A stretch of DNA of 13,082 nucleotides, from NCBI GenBank assembly GCA_045615345.1, contig JAZLER010000001.1:1-13082 (forward strand), given 5' to 3'. This stretch comes from Fumia sp045615345. Lineage in GTDB: Bacteria; Bacillota; Clostridia; Oscillospirales; Ruminococcaceae. Below, in pieces: positions 1 to 5,905 of the stretch. The notes below the pieces were generated by a model. The model was not told the origin of the DNA, made no database searches, and saw only the letters and a list, made by a program, of their open reading frames with translations. Position 1 is the first letter of the stretch. The number at the start of each line of letters is the position of its first letter. A program made the translations under genes and the position numbers.

Positions 1-128
1 TGTTTGTAAACTCACCCAACAACTCAGGTTGATAAAATACTGATACACTGAAAATTGGCAAAGTCTACACACATATACTACCATTATTACAAAATAATGT
101 CAACACAAACTAAGGCAATTCATTATTA
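1..128. other. intergenic sequence, no gene seen
   Basis: I see no coding frame with a ribosome binding site here. The only recognisable element is the leftward promoter at 75-103. Everything left of about 68 would be the untranslated leader of a gene beyond the window edge. The stretch is AT-rich and shows no terminator hairpin. Confidence 0.5.
75..103 (-). promoter_or_regulatory. sigma-A promoter firing leftward out of the window
   Basis: On the minus strand, a perfect -35 box TTGACA (98-103) is followed after exactly 17 nt by a -10 box TAGTAT (75-80). Transcription would start near 68 and run off the left edge, so the gene it serves is not visible. The match to consensus is good, but no downstream gene can confirm it. 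Confidence 0.6.
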
Positions 129-312
129 GTGATATTCTGTCTTCGACAGAGTGATATTTTTGATAAATCAAAAGTGATATGCAAAGCGTGATATTTTATT
201 CGCCTTAAAACTCGCATAGCGAATATCACTCTTTTTGGAATATCACTGCGAAGCAATATCACTCGCCGCAAGGCGAATATAACTGAGGCGCACTCCGTAA
301 GGAAGTGCGCCT
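129..312. repeat. GTGATAT hairpin array (four direct, four inverted motifs) plus a GNRA-capped hairpin
   Basis: GTGATAT occurs at 129, 151, 174 and 188. Its reverse complement ATATCAC occurs at 223, 240 and 256, with a one-base variant at 277, so the array is one large imperfect inverted repeat. Most spacers between neighbouring motifs are themselves self-complementary: TCTGTC/GACAGA (136-150), TTTTGAT/ATCAAAA (158-173), TGC/GCA (247-255) and TCGCC/GGCGA (263-276). The block ends with AGGCGCACT/AGTGCGCCT (286-312) closed by a GTAA loop. From memory, similar GTGATAT-rich blocks are scattered in gut Clostridia. The end hairpin lies just past the stop of the UPF0210 gene but has no T-run on that strand, so I do not call it that gene's terminator. 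Confidence 0.75.
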
Positions 313-322
313 TGGCTTTTTA

Positions 323-1681
323 CTAATTCTTAAGGCTCTGTAACGGTGCAGGAATTCTGCCACCGCGATGGATAAAGGTTTCAGGGCTTGTGTAGTTTAC
401 CTTCATAACAGGCCCACTGCCCAGAAGTCCGCCGAACTCAAGTTCATCACCGATTTTCTTACCAATAGCGGGGATAACCCTTACAGCGGTTGTCTTGGAG
501 TTTACCATACCGATAGCCGCTTCATCGGCGATAATTGCCGAAATAATCTCGGGAGTTACATCTCCGGGGAGCACTATCATATCAAGGCCAACAGAACATA
601 CAGCAGTCATCGCCTCTAACTTTTCAAGCGAGAGATTACCGCATCTTGCGGCATCTATCATACCTGCATCCTCGGAAACAGGAATAAACGCACCCGAAAG
701 TCCTCCGACATGTGAAGAAGCCATAACGCCACCTTTTTTAACAGCATCGTTTAAAAGTGCAAGTGCCGCCGTTGTACCGTGTGCGCCACACATCTCAAGT
801 CCCATTTCTTCTAAGATATGAGCAACCGAGTCACCCACTGCAGGAGTGGGAGCCAAAGACAAATCAACAATTCCAAAAGGAACACCGAGTGCCGCTGATG
901 CCTCAGTACCGACAAGCTGTCCCATTCTTGTAATCTTAAAAGCGATTTTCTTTATAAGGTCTGCAACCTCTGTAAGATTTGCATCTTTGGGAAGTTTTGA
1001 AAGTGCAGCCCTTACAACGCCGGGGCCGGATACGCCGACATTGATAACGCAATCAGGCTCACCAACACCGTGGAAAGCACCTGCCATAAAGGGGTTATCC
1101 TCGGGAGCGTTGCAGAAAACCACAAGCTTTGCACTGCCGATGCAGTCGCGGTCAGCAGTAAGCTCGGAAGCTTTTTTCACAACCTCGCCCATCATACGGA
1201 CAGCATCCATATTGATACCCGTTTTGGTCGAGCCGATGTTTACAGACGAACAAATATGGTCGGTGCGTGACAGTGCTTCAGGGATAGAATTGATAAGCGC
1301 CTCATCCCCTGCAGAAAAGCCTTTCTGCACGAGGGCGGAGTAACCGCCTATGAAGTTTACACCGACAGTATTTGCGATTTTTTCCAGAGTAAGTGCGTAT
1401 TTCACAGGGTCGCCTCCGCTGACACCTGCAAGCATCGCAATGGGAGTCACCGCAATACGCTTATTTATAATCGGGATACCGTATTTTTTCTCAATACCTT
1501 CCCCTGTGCTGACTAAGTTTTCAGCCTTTTTGCAAACCTTGTCGTAAATCTTCTGACAAGACTTGTCAATATCGCTGTCAGCACAATCAAGAAGTGAAAT
1601 ACCCATCGTGGTTGTCCTGATGTCGAGGTTTTCCTCCTCAATCATCTTGATGGTTTCCATTATATCATGAACGTTAATCAA
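323..1681 (-). CDS. UPF0210 / PFL-like family protein (DUF711)
   Basis: A 452-residue protein that I recognise as the UPF0210 (DUF711) family, whose fold is related to pyruvate formate-lyase but whose biochemical function is unassigned. Visible family signatures are the N-terminal ETIKMIEEENLDIRTTTMGI (residues 9-28), NKRIAVTPI (73-81), SSVNIGSTKTGINM (145-158) and a glycine-rich FGGLLGSGPVM segment near the C-terminus. The length is typical. The start is a TTG at 1679-1681: a GAGGT ribosome binding site (1689-1693) sits 7 nt upstream, and family members begin at about this point, whereas the first internal ATG would leave a 28-nt gap. It lies 14 nt after the ACT-domain gene, the usual pairing (for example SP_0238/SP_0239 in pneumococcus), so the two are probably co-transcribed. 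A glycyl-radical role is not implied: I see no evidence for that chemistry here. Confidence 0.93.
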   Translation of the reverse strand: MINVHDIMETIKMIEEENLDIRTTTMGISLLDCADSDIDKSCQKIYDKVCKKAENLVSTGEGIEKKYGIPIINKRIAVTPIAMLAGVSGGDPVKYALTLEKIANTVGVNFIGGYSALVQKGFSAGDEALINSIPEALSRTDHICSSVNIGSTKTGINMDAVRMMGEVVKKASELTADRDCIGSAKLVVFCNAPEDNPFMAGAFHGVGEPDCVINVGVSGPGVVRAALSKLPKDANLTEVADLIKKIAFKITRMGQLVGTEASAALGVPFGIVDLSLAPTPAVGDSVAHILEEMGLEMCGAHGTTAALALLNDAVKKGGVMASSHVGGLSGAFIPVSEDAGMIDAARCGNLSLEKLEAMTAVCSVGLDMIVLPGDVTPEIISAIIADEAAIGMVNSKTTAVRVIPAIGKKIGDELEFGGLLGSGPVMKVNYTSPETFIHRGGRIPAPLQSLKN

Positions 1682-1695
1682 TTTTACTACCTCGC

Positions 1696-1965
1696 TTAAA
1701 TTCTGTGCATCGAGTTGAAAATATCCTCGTGCATAACATGAATGTCAAGTCCCATTTCCTTGCCCATCTTCCCGAGCATATCGGACAAATCCCCGAAATC
1801 GCAATTGATTTTGGAGATTTCAATCATCATTACCATTACAAACATATCCTGCAAAATAGTCTGTGTCACATCAACAATGTTAGCGTTGACTGTTGCACAT
1901 TTTTCACTTACTTTTGCTAAGATTCCTACTGTGTCTTTTCCTACTACTGAAATTACTGCACGCAT
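1696..1965 (-). CDS. ACT domain protein, UPF0237 family
   Basis: An 89-residue protein made of a single ACT domain, the small beta-alpha-beta fold that binds amino acids or other small ligands and often regulates a partner enzyme. The beta1-alpha1 ligand-binding turn GKDTVGIL is at residues 9-16. Its length fits stand-alone UPF0237 proteins. The start ATG has an AGGAGG site (1974-1979) 8 nt upstream. It is the first gene of a two-gene operon with the UPF0210 protein, and its stop codon abuts that gene's ribosome binding site. The conserved pairing suggests that this ACT domain senses a metabolite for, or forms a complex with, the UPF0210 protein. That is inference: the ligand is not known to me. 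Confidence 0.93.
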   Translation of the reverse strand: MRAVISVVGKDTVGILAKVSEKCATVNANIVDVTQTILQDMFVMVMMIEISKINCDFGDLSDMLGKMGKEMGLDIHVMHEDIFNSMHRI

Positions 1966-1998
1966 AGACTGTGCCTCCTATGAAGATATATTGTTAAT

Positions 1999-2027
1999 AT
2001 TTTATCACAAATTACTGCCGAATACAA
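1999..2027 (-). promoter_or_regulatory. promoter of the ACT-UPF0210 operon
   Basis: Minus strand: -35 TTGTAT (2022-2027), a 17-nt spacer, and -10 TAAAAT (1999-2004) preceded by TGA, an extended -10. The start of transcription would be near 1992, giving a leader of about 27 nt. It begins 6 bp past the stop codon of the upstream hemolysin-III gene, with no terminator between them, so read-through from that gene is also possible. Confidence 0.65.
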
Positions 2028-2032
2028 CCCTT

Positions 2033-2683
2033 TTACCTCAATACCTCAACTAAAATCGAAAAATACTGAAGCACTGCTCCTGCCAGAACGAACAAATGCC
2101 ACACAGAGTGCATATACCTTACTTTTTTCATTGCAAAAAACACAATTCCGCCAGTATAGGCTATACCGCCGAAGAGCATAAGCAAAAGCCCGTTTACGCT
2201 CATAAGTGTAAGCATCGGCTTTACCGCCATAATTACCGCCCAGCCTGTAAGGACATAGAAAATCATCGAAATCACTTTGAATTTTTCAAGGCTTATCGAG
2301 TTTAAAACAATACCTAAAATACTTATCCCCCAGACTACCGAGAACAAAACCCAACCCAAAGTATTTCTCATAACGCTCAGGGTAATGGGTGTATATGTCC
2401 CCGCTATAAGAAGGAAGATTGATGCGTGGTCAAACACCCTGAAAACCTTTTTGGCGCGGTTTGGTTTAAGCGCGTGGTAGATAGTCGACATTGTAAAGAG
2501 CAAAATAAGGGTAAACCCGTATATTGACGAGCCCACTATCCAGAGTGCATCACCCTTTAAAGCCGACAGAACTATCAAAACAGCCGTACCCCCGACACCG
2601 AGCAAGGCACCCACCCCGTGGGTCACGGCGTTCATTATTTCTTCACCTGATGTGTATCCGAAAACTGATTTTTTTGCTGTCAT
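2033..2683 (-). CDS. hemolysin III / PAQR family membrane protein (TrhA-like)
   Basis: A 216-residue integral membrane protein with about seven hydrophobic segments, matching the bacterial hemolysin III (YqfA/TrhA) branch of the PAQR superfamily. The conserved PAQR residues are visible: NAVTHG with His22, Ser66-x3-His70 (STIYH), Asp85-His86 in FDHASIFLLIAGTYTP, and the late HSVWH pair His192/His196. In PAQR proteins the Asp and His residues coordinate a zinc in a hydrolase-like site within the membrane. Family members are linked to membrane-lipid homeostasis; haemolytic activity is historical and should not be assumed. Start ATG with GGAGG (2691-2695) 7 nt upstream. It is divergent from the rpsF operon. 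Confidence 0.92.
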   Translation of the reverse strand: MTAKKSVFGYTSGEEIMNAVTHGVGALLGVGGTAVLIVLSALKGDALWIVGSSIYGFTLILLFTMSTIYHALKPNRAKKVFRVFDHASIFLLIAGTYTPITLSVMRNTLGWVLFSVVWGISILGIVLNSISLEKFKVISMIFYVLTGWAVIMAVKPMLTLMSVNGLLLMLFGGIAYTGGIVFFAMKKVRYMHSVWHLFVLAGAVLQYFSILVEVLR

Positions 2684-2703
2684 AATAAAACCTCCGAATT
2701 TTG

Positions 2704-2709
2704 ATTATA
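2704..2709 (-). promoter_or_regulatory. extended -10 promoter of the hemolysin III gene
   Basis: On the minus strand a perfect TATAAT is preceded by TGG, forming an extended -10 box. The hexamer 17 nt upstream (TTTATT) is a poor -35, which fits an extended -10 promoter. Transcription would start near 2697, about 14 nt before the ATG, leaving only a ribosome binding site as leader. Confidence 0.55.
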
Positions 2710-2769
2710 CCACATTTTTTCTTAAAAATAAAGAAAAATTTCAATTCCGGCATAAAATTTAAAAAAAGC

Positions 2770-2798
2770 TTGACTTTTTGTAAAATCACTGATATAAT
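2770..2798 (+). promoter_or_regulatory. consensus promoter of rpsF-ssb-rpsR
   Basis: TTGACT (2770-2775), a 17-nt spacer and TATAAT (2793-2798): near-perfect sigma-A boxes, as expected for a ribosomal protein operon. The predicted start near 2805 gives a leader of about 104 nt, long enough for the structured element described next. Confidence 0.85.
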
Positions 2799-2849
2799 AT
2801 TATGCGTATGTCGAAATGAAGCTTCATTTTGGCATCAATGTAATTTATT

Positions 2850-2890
2850 CCTTGCTCCGGACGATGTGAGTTCCGGGGCCGTGAAGACCA
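2850..2890 (+). promoter_or_regulatory. likely S6:S18-binding leader of rpsF
   Basis: A hairpin CCGGA/TCCGG (2857-2861 with 2872-2876) is followed at once by GG and a CCG triplet (2879-2881), with a short CTT/AAG pairing possible below it. Published S6:S18 autoregulatory leaders carry a CCG triplet beside a hairpin that mimics the 16S rRNA site, and the position here, just before rpsF in an operon also encoding S18, is the expected one. The hairpin and triplet are seen; the binding is inferred from the family. Confidence 0.6.
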
Positions 2891-2908
2891 AAAGGAGGTG
2901 CTTTGAAA

Positions 2909-3202
2909 ATGGCAAAATTGAACGAAAACTACGAAGCAGTCGTTATTTTCAGCGTACAGCAGAGCGAAGAGGAGATCAAAGCTTTGATCGAAAAATTCGG
3001 CAACCGCATCGCTAAATACGGCACATTGGAAGGCGTTGAAGAATGGGGTAAGAGAACTCTTGCATATCCCATCAACGACGAAACTGAAGGCTACTACGTA
3101 CTTTACAACTTCAATTCCGAGCCCGGCTTCCCCGCTGAACTCGAAAGAAGACTTAACATCGCAGATGGCGTTCTCCGTTCTTTGATCGTAGCCAGAGTAT
3201 AA
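2909..3202 (+). CDS. rpsF: 30S ribosomal protein S6
   Basis: A 97-residue protein of the S6 family, which binds the central domain of 16S rRNA as a heterodimer with S18. The diagnostic EWGKRTLAYPI segment is at residues 45-55, and the length is typical. I start at the ATG at 2909: GGAGG (2894-2898) lies 10 nt upstream, while the in-frame TTG at 2903 would be only 4 nt from it and would add residues not found in S6. It heads the rpsF-ssb-rpsR operon, with 13 nt to ssb. Confidence 0.97.
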   Translation: MAKLNENYEAVVIFSVQQSEEEIKALIEKFGNRIAKYGTLEGVEEWGKRTLAYPINDETEGYYVLYNFNSEPGFPAELERRLNIADGVLRSLIVARV

Positions 3203-3215
3203 TGGAGGCATCAGT

Positions 3216-3674
3216 ATGTTGAACCGCATTATTTTGATGGGTAGGCTTACTGCTGACCCCGAACTCAGAACAACACCCTCGGGTGTTTCTGTGGCATCTT
3301 TTACCATTGCTGTTGACAGAAATTATCAGTCAAATGGTGAAAGACAGACCGATTTTATCAACTGCGTTGCATGGCGTCAGACAGGCGAATTTATCTCAAG
3401 ATATTTCCAGAAAGGCAGAATGATTGCCGTTGAAGGAAGCTTGCAGACCCGCCGTTATGAAGATAAAACCGGTGCTAAGAGAACTGCGTATGATGTTGTG
3501 GTTGATCAGGCTTACTTTGCCGACAGCAAAACAACAACTTCTGACAGCAGTGCTACTCCCTTCCCGACTGAGCCCCCCAAGTTCGAAGAACCTGAGCGCG
3601 GTAACTCTTTGTCGGTAGGTGACTTTGGCAACTTCGAAGAAATTGAAACAGATGACGGCGACTTGCCGTTCTAA
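3216..3674 (+). CDS. ssb: single-stranded DNA-binding protein
   Basis: A 152-residue SSB that coats single-stranded DNA during replication, repair and recombination. Residues 1 to about 103 are the OB fold, starting MLNRIILMGRLTADPELRTT and including INCVAWRQ with the base-stacking Trp53. Residues 104-145 form a low-complexity Ser/Thr/Pro/Glu tail. The protein ends in DDGDLPF, the acidic tip that recruits replication and repair partners. GGAGG (3204-3208) is 7 nt before the ATG. Its place between rpsF and rpsR is the standard Gram-positive arrangement, so this is probably the essential housekeeping copy and not a plasmid or competence paralogue. Confidence 0.97.
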   Translation: MLNRIILMGRLTADPELRTTPSGVSVASFTIAVDRNYQSNGERQTDFINCVAWRQTGEFISRYFQKGRMIAVEGSLQTRRYEDKTGAKRTAYDVVVDQAYFADSKTTTSDSSATPFPTEPPKFEEPERGNSLSVGDFGNFEEIETDDGDLPF

Positions 3675-3695
3675 TCAGAAAGGAGAACTTTTAGT

Positions 3696-3932
3696 ATGGA
3701 TAGAAACAGCCGTACAAGAAAGCCCCGCAGAAAAGTGTGTGCTTTCTGTCTCGATAAAGTAGAAAATATCGATTACAAAACAATCGGCAAATACAGCCGT
3801 AAAGTATTGTCTGAAAGAGCTAAAATCGTTCCCAGACGCGTAACCGGTACATGTGCAAAGCATCAGCGCCAGCTCACAGTAGCTGTTAAACGTGCTCGTC
3901 ACATCGCTTTGCTTCCCTATGTAAACGACTAA
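3696..3932 (+). CDS. rpsR: 30S ribosomal protein S18, zinc-ligand (C+) form
   Basis: A 78-residue, strongly basic protein of the S18 family and partner of S6 on the small subunit. The core IDYKTIGKYSRKVLSERAKI and the C-terminal KRARHIALLPYV are clear. Cys15, Cys18, Cys53 and His56 form a CxxC...CxxH set, the pattern of zinc-binding ribosomal proteins. Some bacteria also carry a zinc-free paralogue, but none is seen in this window. AGGAG (3681-3685) is 10 nt upstream of the ATG. It is the last gene of the operon, and a terminator follows 7 nt after its stop. Confidence 0.97.
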   Translation: MDRNSRTRKPRRKVCAFCLDKVENIDYKTIGKYSRKVLSERAKIVPRRVTGTCAKHQRQLTVAVKRARHIALLPYVND

Positions 3933-3938
3933 AAAGAT

Positions 3939-3971
3939 AGGAGTTGTGTTTAACACAACTCCTGTTTTATT
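3939..3971 (+). terminator. intrinsic terminator of rpsF-ssb-rpsR
   Basis: A 12-nt arm AGGAGTTGTGTT (3939-3950) is mirrored by AACACAACTCCT (3952-3963), followed by GTTTTATTT. It lies directly after the rpsR stop. Confidence 0.85.
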
Positions 3972-3978
3972 TGCCTTT

Positions 3979-4016
3979 AAAAAAAGATGTGTAGAAAAAA
4001 TTTCTGCACATCTTTT
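3979..4016 (-). terminator. intrinsic terminator of yfbR-dinB
   Basis: GATGTG (3986-3991) pairs with CACATC (4007-4012) and AGAAA with TTTCT inside it. Read leftward, the hairpin is followed by seven T (the A-run 3979-3985). The arm overlaps the dinB stop codon. It is convergent with, and separate from, the rpsR terminator. Confidence 0.8.
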
Positions 4017-5229
4017 ATTCTTCCTCATTAATACCGATATCCGTATGCAAAATCTTAAGGTAAGAAATGGAGTCCGTTCCGTACTTTTCGCGGATTTTAT
4101 CCATTGTTTCCTCAAGGTTTTGTTGTTTTTTATGGGCATTATCGTCAGTTTTCTCCTCAAAAAATGAAAGCTGTTTTCCACACTCACCCTCATCAAACTT
4201 TGAAACAGTTATTGTAATCGACCTTAACGGCTTTGTTATGTCCCAGAAGGACATAATAAGCTCCATTGATATATCACAGATATCCTTTGCAAGACATGTA
4301 GGCTCGTCTAAAGTCATCTGGCGGCTTATCGTTTTAAACTGAGGGTCTTTAATCGAAACTGCAATCGTTCTCCCTTTGTAGCCGTACTTCCTGAGCCGCA
4401 CTGCCACGGTATCAGCAAGGTAGATAACCCCCGAACGGATATCCTCGAGTCCCAAGAGATTTCTTTTGAATGTCATTCCGTTGCCGACAGATTTCATCTC
4501 CCTTTTGTCGTAAATTGAAGCTACCTCGCTTAAATCCTCGCCGTTTGCATAAGCGTGAAGCTGTGACCCCATCTTGCCAAGCCTTGATGAAAGAATTCTC
4601 TCATCAATATTTGCAAGGTCACCGATTGTAACTATACCAAGTTTTCTGAAAACCTCCTCGGAGGATTTTCCGACATACAAAAGGTTGTTTACAGGCAACG
4701 GCCAGACAATGCTTTTAAAATTATCTTTCGAAATAACAGTTGTGGCATCGGGCTTTTTGTAGTCGCTTCCAAGTTTTGCAAAAACCTTGTTAAAAGAAAC
4801 GCCCACAGATACTGTAATCCCGAGCTCCTCCCTTACAGCTTTTCTTATCTCGTTTGCAATAGTTTCACCGTCACCGAAAAGTCGCCTGCTCCCCGTAACA
4901 TCAAGCCACGACTCATCTATCCCGAACGGCTCCACCATATCGGTATACCGCTGATAAATGGCGTTGACCTTTTGAGAAAATTCCTCGTAAGCATCATAAT
5001 GAGGCTTGACAAGAACTAAACCGGGACATTTTTTCTTCGCCTGCCAGATGGTTTCTGCCGTTTTTACGCCATATTTCTGTGCTAAAAGATTTTTCGCTAA
5101 AACTATCCCGTGACGGGCCTTTTCGTCACCGCAGACAGCCATCGGAACTTCTCTGAGCTTTGGATTGAACGCACACTCAACCGAGGCAAAAAAGCTGTTG
5201 CAATCGCAATGCAATATCGTTCTTTCCAT
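4015..5229 (-). CDS. dinB: DNA polymerase IV (Y-family translesion polymerase)
   Basis: A 404-residue Y-family DNA polymerase that copies past damaged bases with low fidelity. The N-terminal catalytic motif has Asp9 (HCDCNSFFASVE) with an aromatic steric-gate position at Phe14. The second motif FGIDESWLDV supplies Asp105 and Glu106. The thumb helix-hairpin-helix region lies near 185-215 and the little-finger domain near 245-345. QLSFF at 353-357 resembles a beta-clamp binding motif, followed by an acidic tail. No clear ribosome binding site precedes its ATG, which sits 3 nt after the yfbR stop, so translation is probably coupled. I see no Gram-positive LexA box at the operon promoter. The length fits the Clostridia DinB/UvrX-like group. 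Confidence 0.95.
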   Translation of the reverse strand: MERTILHCDCNSFFASVECAFNPKLREVPMAVCGDEKARHGIVLAKNLLAQKYGVKTAETIWQAKKKCPGLVLVKPHYDAYEEFSQKVNAIYQRYTDMVEPFGIDESWLDVTGSRRLFGDGETIANEIRKAVREELGITVSVGVSFNKVFAKLGSDYKKPDATTVISKDNFKSIVWPLPVNNLLYVGKSSEEVFRKLGIVTIGDLANIDERILSSRLGKMGSQLHAYANGEDLSEVASIYDKREMKSVGNGMTFKRNLLGLEDIRSGVIYLADTVAVRLRKYGYKGRTIAVSIKDPQFKTISRQMTLDEPTCLAKDICDISMELIMSFWDITKPLRSITITVSKFDEGECGKQLSFFEEKTDDNAHKKQQNLEETMDKIREKYGTDSISYLKILHTDIGINEEE

Positions 5230-5232
5230 AAA

Positions 5233-5817
5233 CTATCTCTGTTCGTCAAGGCTTTTATAAAACGCAGGTATAAAATGCTCAATAAACACCTTACATTCTT
5301 TTAAATCAATGTTTTCAAGTGCTTTAAGCTGACTGTCAAGCGCCTGTTTGAACTCACGGTTACCCGACTCACATTCCTGAATGCACTTGATAAGGGCGGA
5401 AAGCTTGTCGGCACATTTTATATATGGCTTGTAGATTTCATCCTCACCCTCGCAGGAAAATATCGAACTGTAAGTATCCTGCATCTCATCAGGAAGCTTT
5501 GAAACAAGCTCTGATGTTGCCTCTTTTTCGATGTCTTTGTAAAGTGAACGCAAGGTTTCACTGTAATATTTAACGGGAGTCGGCATATCGCCTGTTATAA
5601 TCTCGGAAGTATCGTGATACAGTGAGAGCAAAGCACAACGCTCAGCGTTAAGGTTTTTACCAAAATAAGTGTTACCGATAACGCAAAGGCTGTGTGCAAT
5701 TACCGCAGTATCAAGGCTGTGTTCAGCTAAGTTATCACTGAAAGTATTACGCATAAGACCCCATCGGTCAATATGTTTCATACGAAGTACCAAGGCAAAA
5801 AAACTGCTGTCTTTCAT
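5233..5817 (-). CDS. yfbR: YfbR-type HD-domain 5'-deoxynucleotidase
   Basis: A 194-residue HD-superfamily phosphohydrolase closely resembling E. coli YfbR, which dephosphorylates deoxyribonucleoside 5'-monophosphates. All expected active-site residues are present: Arg18-Trp19 (DRWGLMRN), His33 (AEHSLD), His68-Asp69 and Glu72 (YHDTSE), Asp77 (ITGDMPTPVKYY) and Asp137 (CADKLSA). The C-terminal IEHFIPAFYKSLDE also matches the family. Start ATG with AGGAG on the minus strand (5824-5828). It is the first gene of a pair with dinB, placing dNMP turnover and a translesion polymerase in one transcript. The pairing may reflect nucleotide-pool control, but this is inference from adjacency only. Confidence 0.93.
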   Translation of the reverse strand: MKDSSFFALVLRMKHIDRWGLMRNTFSDNLAEHSLDTAVIAHSLCVIGNTYFGKNLNAERCALLSLYHDTSEIITGDMPTPVKYYSETLRSLYKDIEKEATSELVSKLPDEMQDTYSSIFSCEGEDEIYKPYIKCADKLSALIKCIQECESGNREFKQALDSQLKALENIDLKECKVFIEHFIPAFYKSLDEQR

Positions 5818-5838
5818 AAAAAACTCCTTTTTATTTTT

Positions 5839-5867
5839 ATTTTACCAAAAAAGTTTGAAAATTTCAA
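5839..5867 (-). promoter_or_regulatory. promoter of yfbR-dinB
   Basis: Minus strand: -35 TTGAAA (5862-5867), a 17-nt spacer and -10 TAAAAT (5839-5844), with the predicted start near 5832, about 15 nt before the ATG. Its -35 box is one base away from the -35 of the divergent promoter. Confidence 0.7.
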
Positions 5868-5883
5868 TCATTTATGCTACAAT
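5855..5883 (+). promoter_or_regulatory. promoter of the YfhO-GT2 operon
   Basis: -35 TTGAAA (5855-5860), a 17-nt spacer and -10 TACAAT (5878-5883) preceded by TGC, an extended -10. The predicted start near 5890 leaves a leader of about 16 nt with the GAGAGGTG ribosome binding site (5893-5900). Confidence 0.75.
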
Positions 5884-5905
5884 ATTATTTTAGAGAGGTG
5901 TTTTT

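Noticed and set aside
129..283. GTGATAT array considered as a CRISPR array
   Set aside because: The repeats are 7 bp, change orientation at the centre, and the spacers are short palindromes, none of which fits CRISPR.
286..312. End hairpin of the first repeat block as terminator of the UPF0210 gene
   Set aside because: On the strand of that gene the hairpin is followed by CAGTTATATTC, with no T-run. A weak T-run exists only on the other strand, where no upstream gene is seen.
846..1343. Rightward 165-codon open frame opposite the UPF0210 gene
   Set aside because: It is a shadow of the well-supported leftward gene, with no start signals of its own.
323..1681. UPF0210 protein as a functional pyruvate formate-lyase
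   Set aside because: The similarity is at the fold and family-name level; no glycyl-radical motif is seen and no activating enzyme is nearby.
2786..3307. Leftward 173-codon open frame opposite rpsF and ssb
   Set aside because: It is antisense to two certain genes, spans their shared junction and has no family features.
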